The notes beneath the pieces were generated by a model. That model did not search any database. It was not told where the DNA came from and saw only the letters and a list, made by a program, of their open reading frames with translations. The position numbers were made by a program, and so were the translations under genes. From positions 369,410 through 433,409 of the forward strand of contig JAHBXD010000003.1 of NCBI GenBank assembly GCA_019636695.1: a DNA stretch of 64,000 bases, read 5' to 3'. This DNA is from Phycisphaeraceae bacterium (lineage in GTDB: Bacteria; Planctomycetota; Phycisphaerae; Phycisphaerales; UBA1924). Of the stretch, positions 1-8,100 are shown in pieces; position 1 is the stretch's first letter; each line of letters begins with the position of its first letter.

Positions 1-169
1 CCAGCGCTGCGAGCAGCACCAGCGATACCCCCAGCGAGAGCGACTGGTGCACCCCCACCGACGGATAAAGATGTTTGTAATAGTCTGGAGCAATCAGCCA
101 GGCGAAAAACGCCCAGGCCAACGCCACGCAGAAACAGACAATCACCAACGTGTCGCGACGCTCGTGCAT
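1..169 (-). CDS. Membrane protein, partial (C-terminus outside window)
   Basis: A minus-strand frame starts with ATG at 169-167, preceded by GGGAGG about five bases upstream, and runs off the left edge after 56 codons. It was read by hand because it is too short for a normal ORF list. The peptide begins MHERRDTLVIVCFC and has a hydrophobic stretch at about residues 8-27 (LVIVCFCVALAWAFFAWLI) and the start of a second at about 43-56. It is therefore probably a multi-pass inner-membrane protein. No family is recognised from this fragment. Confidence 0.55.
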   Translation of the reverse strand, partial: MHERRDTLVIVCFCVALAWAFFAWLIAPDYYKHLYPSVGVHQSLSLGVSLVLLAAL

Positions 170-266
170 GCGATCCTCCCGCCCACCGGGCGTTGGAACC
201 ACGCACCCTCTCTCCGACGTCGGTCGCAGCAGCGCTGCGCCGAGAGCTCTCGATGCCCAGCATACA

Positions 267-296
267 GGAAACCCCCTGGCGCGCCAAGGGGTTTCC
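267..296. terminator. Strong hairpin, likely terminator of the TPR/alpha-CTD gene
   Basis: GGAAACCCC (267-275) pairs perfectly with GGGGTTTCC (288-296). The enclosed TGGCGCGCCA is itself palindromic. It lies 34 bp past the stop of the minus-strand gene at 330. There is no strong T tract on either strand, so intrinsic termination is likely but not certain. Confidence 0.6.
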
Positions 297-329
297 CGGG
301 TTTTCGAACGATCTTCCTGTTGCCGCCGC

Positions 330-1301
330 TCAGCCTTGCACGGGTGCTGACGCGGTCGCCGGCGCGGGAGTGTCCAGCGTCCGAAGTTCAAGACCATACT
401 CGGTCAGCTTCTGCCGCACTTCCGTCAGCGAGGTCGCCCCGAAATTCTTGACTCCCATCAGTTCCGCCTCGGTGTGGCTCGCAAGATCACCCAGCGTCAT
501 GATGTTCAGCATCTGCAGCGCCTTGCGGGCACGCACCGAGAGCTGAAGGTCATTCACGCTCTTGGCGAGCACCTGCTCACGCCCCGACCCCTTAAGCTGA
601 TCCATGATCTGCCGACGCGCTGTGCGGTGCACGTCCTCACGACGCTGCCCAAGCCGCAGGTTCTTGCTGGCCAGCATTTTCTTGATCTCAATCAGCGAGC
701 TTTCCCCGAAATTCTTGTAGCTCATCAGCTCCGCCTCCGTGATCTTCAGCAGATCACCCAGCGTGCGGATGTTCATCTTCTTCAGGCACGTTCTCGCACG
801 CACCGAAAGCTCAAAGTCGGTCACCGGCGTATCCAGCAGCGCGTTCCGCTTCGACATGTCGCGGTCAGGCTCCTCCTCGACCACCATCTCCCGACTCGCC
901 TTGATGTCCTTCATGTACAACTGCGCACGGACATGATTCGGGCTTGTCTCCAGCACCTGGCGCACGCAGCGCTCGGCGCGGGCATAATCGCCGCGATCCT
1001 CGTACAACACCGCGAGGTTCAACAACGCGTTGATCGGCGCGGGCTGGTTCTCGCACGCCCGCTCATACAACGCCAGCGCTTCATCCTCCTCCCCGCTGAT
1101 ATCCAGCAGGTACGCAAGGTGAAAAATGGCGCTGCTGTTCCGGCCGTCGGCCGACACAGCACGACGAAGTTCGCTGATCGCCCCGAGGCGGTCACCCGCA
1201 CGCTCGAACGCAAGACCGGCCTCCAGGTGCTTCGCCGAGGCCGCTGCATCGCGAGCCACGCTCTCCGCACCAATCACCATGTCCAATCCGTCCTGAACCA
1301 T
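330..1301 (-). CDS. TPR protein with two RNA polymerase alpha-CTD-like domains
   Basis: Predicted 323 residues. The frame is open to 1409, but the ATG at 1301 has GAGGAG seven bases upstream, so that start is preferred. Residues about 25-135 are TPR-like helical repeats (for example AISELRRAVSADGRNSSAIF). Residues about 158-219 and 247-308 each resemble the C-terminal domain of RNA polymerase alpha: PVTDFELSVRAR...LGDLL...KNFGESSLIEIKK and SVNDLQLSVRAR...LGDLA...KNFGATSLTEVRQ. Both copies keep the Arg of the SVRAR segment, equivalent to the main DNA-contacting Arg of E. coli alpha-CTD, and both keep the N-F-G-x-x-S-L helix-hairpin-helix. No alpha N-terminal domain is present, so this is not RpoA. 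It could bind UP-element-like DNA or regulators and use the TPRs to recruit partners; that role is inference. It follows the MATE gene on the same strand. Confidence 0.85.
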   Translation of the reverse strand: MVQDGLDMVIGAESVARDAAASAKHLEAGLAFERAGDRLGAISELRRAVSADGRNSSAIFHLAYLLDISGEEDEALALYERACENQPAPINALLNLAVLYEDRGDYARAERCVRQVLETSPNHVRAQLYMKDIKASREMVVEEEPDRDMSKRNALLDTPVTDFELSVRARTCLKKMNIRTLGDLLKITEAELMSYKNFGESSLIEIKKMLASKNLRLGQRREDVHRTARRQIMDQLKGSGREQVLAKSVNDLQLSVRARKALQMLNIMTLGDLASHTEAELMGVKNFGATSLTEVRQKLTEYGLELRTLDTPAPATASAPVQG

Positions 1302-1405
1302 CGATGTCTCCTCGACCGATATCCCGCCACGCCGAAAATCGACTGGCGACGACGCGCTGCCCCATATACAACCGGCCTGAACCCTAGGTCCGTCCGCCCC
1401 CGTGC

Positions 1406-2962
1406 TCAACCCCCGGGAACCTCCGAAAGTGCGGCAGATGTCCGGGTTTCTGCCCCAGGCCCTTCCGCATCTGCTGCCTCGCCCGCCGCAACCTCACTCC
1501 GACCGACCAAGTCAATCCCTCTCCACGGCCCCCGGGCATACCGCCACAACAACGCCACCCCGAGCAGCATGATATATGCCGACGCCGCGATCCACGGTCC
1601 CATCTCTCCCAGCCCGGGAAACAGCGCAATCATCAGATGTCCGCCACCGACGATGCACACCCACGATAGCACTACCGTCGCCACACCGGGCCAGATCGTG
1701 TCACCTGCACCCCGCAGCGCTCCCGAAATCGTGATCGCGATGGCATCAAACAACTGAAACACCGCCGCCGCAATCATGATCTTCGCGCCCACGGCGATGA
1801 GTTGATTCCGCGTGGGTTCATCCATGTTCCCCGGCGCAAAAACCGCGATCAGCTCAGCGCGAAACACTAGAAAAATCACCGCGCACAAGCCCATATACCA
1901 CATTGCAATCTTCAGTCCCAATCGCGCCCGCGCTGCCGCGAGGTCCGGGCGCTTCATCCCCATGCTCCTGCCGACCAGCGCGGTGACCGCAATGCTCACC
2001 CCGACCGCGGGCATGAAACTCATGTGCATATAGCGCAGTGCGGCCCACCCGGCCGAGTTCGCAATCTCGCCCGCACGCGCAATGTCCTCCGGGCCGAGCC
2101 CTCGCGCTGCCGCAGCCGCACGGCCACCCGCCGGACCGAGAAACGTCATCAGGTACGTCCAGCAGATCATCTCGTTGGCGAACATCGCCGCGCCCGGCCA
2201 ACCCAGACGCACGATGTCCTTGACCGGGCGCCACGAAGGCCGCCAGAAATGACGCGTCTGATACGCCCGATGCATCCCCGGCCCCAGAAACATCACCATG
2301 GGAATCAGCAACTCCACCGTCACACCCGCAACAGTTCCCCACGCAGCCCCGGCCAGGCCGAGCTCAGGCGCCCCGAGGTTGCCGAAAATGAGCACCCAGT
2401 TCACGAAAACGTTGCACACATTGCCCGCAAACGCCGCGACCATCACGATCTGCGGCCGATGCATCCCGTAAAAATAATGCTGAAGCCCGCGCGAGGCCGT
2501 CAGCATGAAAGCCCCCAACGCCATGATCCGCGCGTACTCCGTCTCAAGCTCCAGAAGCGCCCCCGCATGATCCTGCGCGCGAAACACTGCGGGAAGCACC
2601 CCCGCATACGGAATGATCAGCAACGCGAAAACCAGCGACATCCAGATCGCCGCCCACGCATACGCACTCCCACGCTCCGGACGACCCGCCCCCAGATGCT
2701 GCGCAACGTACGTATTGATAACCGTCAGCATCCCCATCACCGTCGCAACCACCAGCCAGATCGCTATCCCACCATTCCCCTGCGCCGCGACATACACCGG
2801 GTCCGCCGGTTGAATCCTTGATACCATCAATGCATCAATGAACTGCATGACCGTGTAACTGGTCATGGTCAGCACGCTCGGCAACGCGATCTTCAGCATC
2901 TCCCTGACTGGACTGGTGCCGAAATCGCCGCCGTCTCGCGGCGGTCTTTCCATAGTCGCCAT
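1406..2962 (-). CDS. MATE-family multidrug/cation efflux transporter
   Basis: 518 residues, a little longer than the usual 450-480 because of a short N-terminal tail and a hydrophilic C-terminus of about 45 residues. About twelve hydrophobic segments are visible, starting with REMLKIALPSVLTMTSYTVMQFIDALMVSR, the typical first helix of MatE domains. The two-fold repeat of the family is seen around residues 30-200 and 265-440. Members export organic cations or drugs in exchange for Na+ or H+ at the inner membrane; the substrate here cannot be told. It lies 38 bp after pdxA and 104 bp before the TPR/alpha-CTD gene, all on the minus strand, so the three may share a transcript. Confidence 0.9.
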   Translation of the reverse strand: MATMERPPRDGGDFGTSPVREMLKIALPSVLTMTSYTVMQFIDALMVSRIQPADPVYVAAQGNGGIAIWLVVATVMGMLTVINTYVAQHLGAGRPERGSAYAWAAIWMSLVFALLIIPYAGVLPAVFRAQDHAGALLELETEYARIMALGAFMLTASRGLQHYFYGMHRPQIVMVAAFAGNVCNVFVNWVLIFGNLGAPELGLAGAAWGTVAGVTVELLIPMVMFLGPGMHRAYQTRHFWRPSWRPVKDIVRLGWPGAAMFANEMICWTYLMTFLGPAGGRAAAAARGLGPEDIARAGEIANSAGWAALRYMHMSFMPAVGVSIAVTALVGRSMGMKRPDLAAARARLGLKIAMWYMGLCAVIFLVFRAELIAVFAPGNMDEPTRNQLIAVGAKIMIAAAVFQLFDAIAITISGALRGAGDTIWPGVATVVLSWVCIVGGGHLMIALFPGLGEMGPWIAASAYIMLLGVALLWRYARGPWRGIDLVGRSEVAAGEAADAEGPGAETRTSAALSEVPGG

Positions 2963-3000
2963 CGTTGTTCCTTATGTAGCCGGGGTCGGCCTTTTCTCGT

Positions 3001-4077
3001 TCACTCCGCCGTCGAACCTTCGCCCCACCCCGCCATCCGTACCGCCAGGTCAATCGCCCGTTTCATGCTGCCCGGATTTGCTCGGTTCTTTCCAGCAATA
3101 TCGAATGCCGTGCCGTGGTCCGGGCTTGTCCTGATCACCGGAAGCCCGACCGTCGCATTTACCGCCTCATCAAACGCCAGCAATTTCACCGGGATCAACC
3201 CCTGATCGTGGTACATCGCGACCACAAGGTCAAACTCACCCTTCAACGCCCTGTGAAAAATCGTGTCCCCCGGAAACGGCCCTCGCACATCCATCGCGTG
3301 CTCGTGCGCAACCTTGATCGCTGGCTCGATCAGGCGCTCCTCCTCATCCCCCAGAAGTCCACCCTCCCCCGCGTGCGGATTCAGCCCGCAGACCGCAATC
3401 CGCGGCCGGGAAACCCCCAGTCTCTTGCACGCCTCGTGCCCGAGATCGATCGCGTCGAAAACCCGACCGATCGTCAACCGATTTCGGATCTCCATAAGCG
3501 GAATATGCACGGTTGCAAGTACCACCCTGAATTGGGGGGTATCAAAGAACATCGCCACCCGTTTGGCCTGAAATCTCGTCCCCAGTAGTTCCGTGTGGCC
3601 TGGGTATTTCCCCTTCCCTGCAATTGACCATGCTTCCTTACATATAGGCGCTGTCACGATCGCGTTCGCCCTGAGCGGATCATCCTCCGCCCGCAGCGCA
3701 TCTCGGATGCTCCACTCGACGAATTGAAACGACGCCTCCCCCCCCTTCCGGGTGGGTGAGGCGGCCCAACGGTCTTGGTCCATCCCCTGCGCGTCCGCCA
3801 CCACTACATCATGCGACAGCGTGGTCTCGAGCAACTGGGAATCATGCTCGACCCGCCACCAAAATGGGGTAATACCCGCATGCTCCGCCGCGAGTCTCAG
3901 GGCAGATTCAACGCCGTAGATCCGATAATGCGCCAGTTTGCGCCGATCTGGATCGGCCAGAGCCTTGACGATGACTTCAGGACCGATCCCCCCCGGATCG
4001 CCCATGGAAATCACAACCCGCGGTCGCCCGCCATGTCGCGCGCGCTCGTGCACCGAGGATCGTAGCAAACTGGGCAC
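3001..4077 (-). CDS. pdxA: 4-hydroxythreonine-4-phosphate dehydrogenase
   Basis: 358 residues from a GTG at 4077; the long GTG-led leader of about 20 residues makes the exact start uncertain. PdxA oxidises and decarboxylates 4-phosphohydroxy-L-threonine in the DXP-dependent pyridoxal phosphate pathway. Diagnostic segments are ISMGDPGGIGPEV near residue 24, PICKEAW...GKYPGHTELL in the middle, GLNPHAGEGGLLGDEE, and MYHDQGLIPVKLLAF followed by RTSPDHGTAFDIAG, which carry the metal-binding His and Asp residues of the family. Length fits the 330-350 residue norm. It is 87 bp downstream of the amidohydrolase gene. No pdxJ is in the window. Confidence 0.93.
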   Translation of the reverse strand: MPSLLRSSVHERARHGGRPRVVISMGDPGGIGPEVIVKALADPDRRKLAHYRIYGVESALRLAAEHAGITPFWWRVEHDSQLLETTLSHDVVVADAQGMDQDRWAASPTRKGGEASFQFVEWSIRDALRAEDDPLRANAIVTAPICKEAWSIAGKGKYPGHTELLGTRFQAKRVAMFFDTPQFRVVLATVHIPLMEIRNRLTIGRVFDAIDLGHEACKRLGVSRPRIAVCGLNPHAGEGGLLGDEEERLIEPAIKVAHEHAMDVRGPFPGDTIFHRALKGEFDLVVAMYHDQGLIPVKLLAFDEAVNATVGLPVIRTSPDHGTAFDIAGKNRANPGSMKRAIDLAVRMAGWGEGSTAE

Positions 4078-4164
4078 ACGACACCCCGTCTACGCTCGCG
4101 GCGAAGCCCGCATCGCAGGAACAACCCGCGCTCGCTTCCAATCGCCCGCACGGACATCCGCCGC

Positions 4165-5445
4165 TCACCCTCGCGCGGAAGCAACACCAAAACAAGCCCA
4201 TGCCTCGGCCGAAGAAATGGCCTGTTCCGGCGCGATCCGCATCCCACCCCCCGAACGACCGCGCAACGTCGCCGCGAGAATGCTGTCACCCGGATCAGCC
4301 CGAACGATCGGCGCATCTGATCCGAAAATCAGGCCCTCCCCCGGCGCGCATCCGGAATCCACCAACTCCCTGAGCGGAAGCACCCGGTCAAGCCGATGCG
4401 GCAGCGATCGCTCGAGCGCCTCGATGTCGGCCAGCAGATGGCAGGGCTGCACGCTGCAGATCACGCCGAGCCTGGCAAATCGGGGAACATCCGCTTCATC
4501 GATCACCTCGGCGTGCTCGATACGGAATCCCTGCGTCGATGGTCGCACCTGCTCAATCGCATCCAGCACGGCGCGCACTGCCGCATCGCCGATCGCATGC
4601 GTTGCCAGCGGCAGGCTCAGGGCATCCGCCCGCGAGACCGCCTCGACAAGTTGCGATGCCGACAGCATCGGCGTACCCCTTGGGTGTTCGGGCATCGCAT
4701 CGGCGAAGGGAGCAAGCATCCACGCTGTGCGACTGTTGAGTGTCCCATCCGCGAAAATCTTGACCCCGCCCAACTGCACGCGCTCTCGCTCCCATGCCGT
4801 TCGACCCTTCACGATCGACTCGGCATCCTCTATCCGCGGAAAAAGCCTGACATCCAGCGGCAGCGTCCCGGCATCGTCAAGTTCGGCGAGTACGCAACCA
4901 AGCCAGGGTTCCGAAAGCAGGTCGTGCGCCTCTACGTACCCCAGTCGTCGCAACAACTCGAGCGCCTGCAAGACCATGCCCGACCGCTCCGTCACGGTCG
5001 GCTCGGGTACCGCGCTCCACGCCAGATATGCGGCACGCTCTAAAAGCACTCCGCGAAGTTTGCCCCCTCGATCTCGAACAATCACCCCTCCGGGTGGATC
5101 GGCACTTTCAGGAGTAATTCCCGCCGCCGCCATCGCCGCGCTGCCTGCCATCAAGGCGTGATAATCGAAACACCACGCGACCGCCGGGCGCCCACCCATC
5201 GCCTCGTCAAATCGTGTCAGCGTCGGCCATTCGGGTTCACGCCACGCCGCGGGCCTTGCTCCCGTGCCCACGACCCACCCCGATGCGGTTGGTCGCGCCC
5301 GAGCCATGGCGTCGAGCATCTCTTCTCCGCTCGTACACCTGGATAGATCAACAAACGTCTGCGAAAGCCCCAACGCGAGCAGGTGGACGTGTGCTTCACG
5401 CAAATTTCCTTTCGCCGGCGTCGTCCCGGCTGCCTGGTGCGTCAT
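4165..5445 (-). CDS. Amidohydrolase family protein (YtcJ-like)
   Basis: 426 residues from the ATG at 5445. That start is chosen because its ATGA overlaps the stop of the upstream gene, although the frame is open to 5466. The N-terminus REAHVHLLALG contains the HxH metal pair of the amidohydrolase superfamily. Later segments LATHAIGDAAV, FRIEHAE and FGSDAPI match the conserved His, His and Asp ligands of the amidohydrolase 3 branch. The KIFADGTLNSRTAWM segment is typical of YtcJ-like proteins. Compared with usual members of about 530 residues it lacks the N-terminal beta domain, so it starts almost at the metal motif. Substrate unknown; related enzymes hydrolyse N-acyl amino acids or similar amides. 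Confidence 0.85.
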   Translation of the reverse strand: MTHQAAGTTPAKGNLREAHVHLLALGLSQTFVDLSRCTSGEEMLDAMARARPTASGWVVGTGARPAAWREPEWPTLTRFDEAMGGRPAVAWCFDYHALMAGSAAMAAAGITPESADPPGGVIVRDRGGKLRGVLLERAAYLAWSAVPEPTVTERSGMVLQALELLRRLGYVEAHDLLSEPWLGCVLAELDDAGTLPLDVRLFPRIEDAESIVKGRTAWERERVQLGGVKIFADGTLNSRTAWMLAPFADAMPEHPRGTPMLSASQLVEAVSRADALSLPLATHAIGDAAVRAVLDAIEQVRPSTQGFRIEHAEVIDEADVPRFARLGVICSVQPCHLLADIEALERSLPHRLDRVLPLRELVDSGCAPGEGLIFGSDAPIVRADPGDSILAATLRGRSGGGMRIAPEQAISSAEAWACFGVASARG

Positions 5446-6086
5446 GTGCCCGACTCCTGAAGCCATGCTTCGATCGTCGCCAGCGCTGTCGAGTCATCCA
5501 GCACGCGATCGGCAAAGGCCAGCCGCACCACGCCTCCTCGACAGCGCACATGCACGCCCCCCGGATCCGCGCCCACGGCGGTAGGCTCGGCCACCGTACG
5601 CCCGAGAACTCGCCGACAGAGGCTCACGAGTCGAGACTGATCCGCATTCAACCGACGCAACAGAGACGATTCCCCCCGCGGCCAAGGATGGTGCAGGGCA
5701 ATTCCCCCTTCATCTACCACCCAGCCCTCCCACTTGCCGGCTCCGAGCAGCATCGACCAATACGCCAGCCCACCCTCTTTCCCGAAATAGGCCTGGTGCC
5801 GATCGCACGCGGCATCACTTGCCGGGTCCATGGGATCGACACGGACGAGGATCTCTGCCGCGTCGAATCGCAGATCCGGAAAGAAGGCAAGGGCATCGAA
5901 CGCAACGCGATCGAGCATCGGCCCGGAGAAGATCAATGATCCCGTGTGCGGATCGATGACATATCGGGCGTTGAGATGGATCGCCTCATGGTCCGTCCGC
6001 TCGACGCGCAGCGTCACCGATGTTCCATGACGGAGCATCATCACCAGGCGTTCGAGCCTGTTCGGGTCAGTATCGCGAGCGTTCAT
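5442..6086 (-). CDS. HugZ-like protein (FMN split-barrel plus DUF2470-like C-terminus)
   Basis: 214 residues. Residues about 10-135 look like a pyridoxamine-phosphate-oxidase-type split barrel (LRHGTSVTLRV, YVIDPHTGSLIFSG, HQAYFGKEGGLAYWSM). The last 60 residues (VGADPGGVHVRCRGGVVRLAF...ALATIEAWL) resemble DUF2470, which accompanies this barrel in heme-utilisation HugZ proteins. No heme or flavin motif can be proved by eye, so the family call is moderate. It is translationally coupled by ATGA to the amidohydrolase gene and starts a minus-strand group that includes pdxA. Confidence 0.5.
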   Translation of the reverse strand: MNARDTDPNRLERLVMMLRHGTSVTLRVERTDHEAIHLNARYVIDPHTGSLIFSGPMLDRVAFDALAFFPDLRFDAAEILVRVDPMDPASDAACDRHQAYFGKEGGLAYWSMLLGAGKWEGWVVDEGGIALHHPWPRGESSLLRRLNADQSRLVSLCRRVLGRTVAEPTAVGADPGGVHVRCRGGVVRLAFADRVLDDSTALATIEAWLQESGT

Positions 6087-6135
6087 GGCAAGATCATCGC
6101 ATGTTCACCGCAACTCGGCGAGAGCGGTGGAAAAA

Positions 6136-6165
6136 CGCCACGGGACCGAGCAAAGCTCGGTCCCG
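6136..6165 (-). terminator. Rho-independent terminator of the lysine-rich protein gene
   Basis: On the minus strand a perfect 10-bp stem (6165-6156 with 6150-6141, loop CTTTG) is followed by TGGCGTTTTTCC, giving a T5 tract. It lies 71 bp beyond the stop of the 45-residue lysine-rich protein. Confidence 0.85.
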
Positions 6166-6235
6166 CGGGTACGTAGCGCTCCGATTCAAACACATCATGG
6201 GCCGAAACGGCCCGAAACATTCCGGAAGGAATTGG

Positions 6236-6373
6236 TTACATACTGGCCGGGGCAGCCTTCTTGGCGGCCTTGCGGCGAGTGGCCTTCTTCTTGGCCTTCT
6301 TCTTAGCGGCCTTCTTCTTGCCAGCCTTCTTCTTTGCTTTCTTCTTGGCTTTCTTCTTTGCTTTCTTTGCCAT
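6236..6373 (-). CDS. Small lysine/alanine-rich histone-H1-like protein
   Basis: 45 residues from the ATG at 6373, chosen because GAGGAG sits eight bases upstream; the longer open frame to 6511 has no such site. The protein is almost entirely AKKKAKKKA-type repeats ending TRRKAAKKAAPASM, with over 20 Lys and no hydrophobic core. Such tails resemble the C-terminal domain of eukaryotic histone H1, bacterial H1-like proteins such as Chlamydia Hc1/Hc2, and the AlgP or HU tails. It is expected to bind and neutralise DNA or RNA without sequence specificity. It is monocistronic, with its own terminator. Confidence 0.75.
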   Translation of the reverse strand: MAKKAKKKAKKKAKKKAGKKKAAKKKAKKKATRRKAAKKAAPASM

Positions 6374-6835
6374 GTCGGATCTCCTCGATCGCTTGGTCTT
6401 CGTTGACCCTGTGATTCGGCGGGGAGCGCCACGCTCGATCACGCGATGCCGTGTACCTATCGGATGCACCCAAGGACTCTCTTGAGCAAACACGGCCCGA
6501 CGTCTTCGCATACTTGAACATGAGAGTGCGGTTCGTGCAACCCGGTTTCAAGTTCTCCACATCGATCAGCGCACTCATGCATCGCGAATTGCTCGCGCGA
6601 TTTCCCGGTTATGCATTCACAATCACCACGCTCATCACCCATCTCAACGCTCATGCACACTTCGACGCTCATCGCCATGAACCCCCACGTCGCGACAACT
6701 TCGCGTTCGTACTCCGCATGATCGCCGCACGTTCGCGCAAGTTCTTCCGCCCACGTCCGTATACAACCCGCGCGCTTCACACCGCCGACGAACATAAACT
6801 CGCTGTTCACTCCCCCCTCGCGGAGCCGCCTCACC
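6374..6835. other. Gene-free spacer with phased ACGCTCAT repeats
   Basis: 462 bp between the divergent lysine-rich protein and M16-like genes. No convincing gene is present. It holds three exact ACGCTCAT direct repeats at 6628, 6647 and 6665 and should carry both promoters. Short frames on both strands cross it but have neither ribosome binding sites nor family features. Confidence 0.6.
6628..6672. repeat. Three ACGCTCAT direct repeats, 18-19 bp period
   Basis: Exact octamers ACGCTCAT at 6628-6635, 6647-6654 and 6665-6672. A weaker copy GCACTCAT lies at 6571-6578, 57 bp (3 x 19) before the first. The near-two-turn spacing resembles an array of sites for one regulator bound to the same face of the helix. 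Confidence 0.55.
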
Positions 6836-8071
6836 ATGAAGCGCATCATTCAGAAAAATCTCTCCTGCGGCATGCCGTTGATAATCGAACCCAATCTCGG
6901 CGTTCGCTCCGTCGGTGTCAGCCTCCTTCTGCCCGCAGGCCACGTCCGAGAGCCTGACGCCCTCGAAGGTCTCGGTGCGCTCTGGTCAGAACTGCTGCTT
7001 CGCGGCGCCGGAACGCTCGACTCCAGAGCGCAGGCCGATGCCTTCGATCGGCTCGGCGCCTCACGTGCCGCAAGCGCCGGCACCTATCACATGCACCTCT
7101 CGATGACGATCCTCGGCGAAAACCTGCACGATGCCCTCGGCCTGCTCGCCGATATGGTGCTCGCCCCGCGAATGGATGATCCCAGCATCGAGGCCGCCCG
7201 CGATCTCGCCCTGCAAGCCCTTGCTTCTCTTGACGACGATCCGCAGCAGAAGGCCTTTCTCGGTGCACGCGCACGACATCGACCCTCGCCGCTCAACCGC
7301 TCCGGCCTCGGCACCGAACAGACGCTCAAGGCCATGACATCAAAGGACTTGCACGAACAATGGCGGCGCTTCGCCGTGCCCGGCGGCGCCGTGATCGCCC
7401 TCGCAGGCGCCGTCGACCCCGATGCCGTCGAAACGCGCCTGAACGCGCTCTTTGACAACTGGTCCGGCACGGTCGATGACCTGCCTCTCGAACTCATCGG
7501 CCCGCGGGGTTATGCCCATGAAACCGATGACACCAACCAGGTGCAGGTCGTCGTCGTCCACGATGCCCCCGCAGAGGCCGACGATAACGCCTGGCTTGAA
7601 AGGGTCGTCATCAGCATCCTCTCCGGTGGAATGTCGAGCCGGCTCTTTACCGAGGTCAGGGAAAAACGGGGGCTTTGCTATTCCGTCAACGCCTCGTACA
7701 AAACTTCCCGCGAATCCGGCGCGGTAACGGCCTATGTCGGCACGACTCCTGAACGCGCCCAGCAGTCTCTCGACGTGCTCATGGCCGAACTCCACCGCAT
7801 CAGCCAGGGCGTCGATGCCGGGGAATTCGCTCGCGCTGTCACCGGCCTCAAATCCCAGCTTGTCTTCAGCGGCGAGTCCACCTCCGCACGCGCCGCCGCA
7901 CTCGCCTCCGACATGGCCCGCATCGGCCGCCCCCGCGCGCTCGACGAACTCGCCGACCGCATTGACCGCATCACCCTCGACGAGGTCAATCACTACCTCG
8001 CCCGACGTCGAATCGGCCGCGTCACCATCCAGACCCTCGGCCCCGCGCCGCTTGTGCCCCCCCTCGACTGA
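6836..8071 (+). CDS. M16-family (insulinase-like) protein lacking the zinc motif
   Basis: 411 residues, the normal size of bacterial M16B proteins. The first half (residues 1-200) and second half (215-405, including VREKRGLCYSVNASY, a signature of the family) give the two LuxS/MPP-like domains. The inverted zinc motif HxxEH should lie at residues 48-52 in EGLGALWSELLLRGAGT, but the positions read A48, S51 and E52 instead of His, Glu and His. It is therefore expected to be a non-catalytic M16 subunit, like the core or beta partners in M16 pairs. No active partner is in the window. Its gene is 29 bp before an ABC exporter gene and probably co-transcribed. Confidence 0.9.
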   Translation: MKRIIQKNLSCGMPLIIEPNLGVRSVGVSLLLPAGHVREPDALEGLGALWSELLLRGAGTLDSRAQADAFDRLGASRAASAGTYHMHLSMTILGENLHDALGLLADMVLAPRMDDPSIEAARDLALQALASLDDDPQQKAFLGARARHRPSPLNRSGLGTEQTLKAMTSKDLHEQWRRFAVPGGAVIALAGAVDPDAVETRLNALFDNWSGTVDDLPLELIGPRGYAHETDDTNQVQVVVVHDAPAEADDNAWLERVVISILSGGMSSRLFTEVREKRGLCYSVNASYKTSRESGAVTAYVGTTPERAQQSLDVLMAELHRISQGVDAGEFARAVTGLKSQLVFSGESTSARAAALASDMARIGRPRALDELADRIDRITLDEVNHYLARRRIGRVTIQTLGPAPLVPPLD

Positions 8072-8100
8072 CCTTCGCCTCAACGGCAAGAATCCACCCC

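Noticed and set aside
2024..2821. Plus-strand open frame inside the MATE gene
   Set aside because: Arg/His/Pro-rich shadow of a well-supported transporter gene.
3938..5161. Plus-strand open frame of 407 codons across pdxA and the amidohydrolase
   Set aside because: Ser/Arg/Ala-rich shadow without any domain; both antisense genes have clear motifs.
6457..6849. Minus-strand frame of 130 codons across the ACGCTCAT repeats
   Set aside because: The MSVE-like internal repeats only reflect the DNA repeats, and the frame overlaps the M16-like start.
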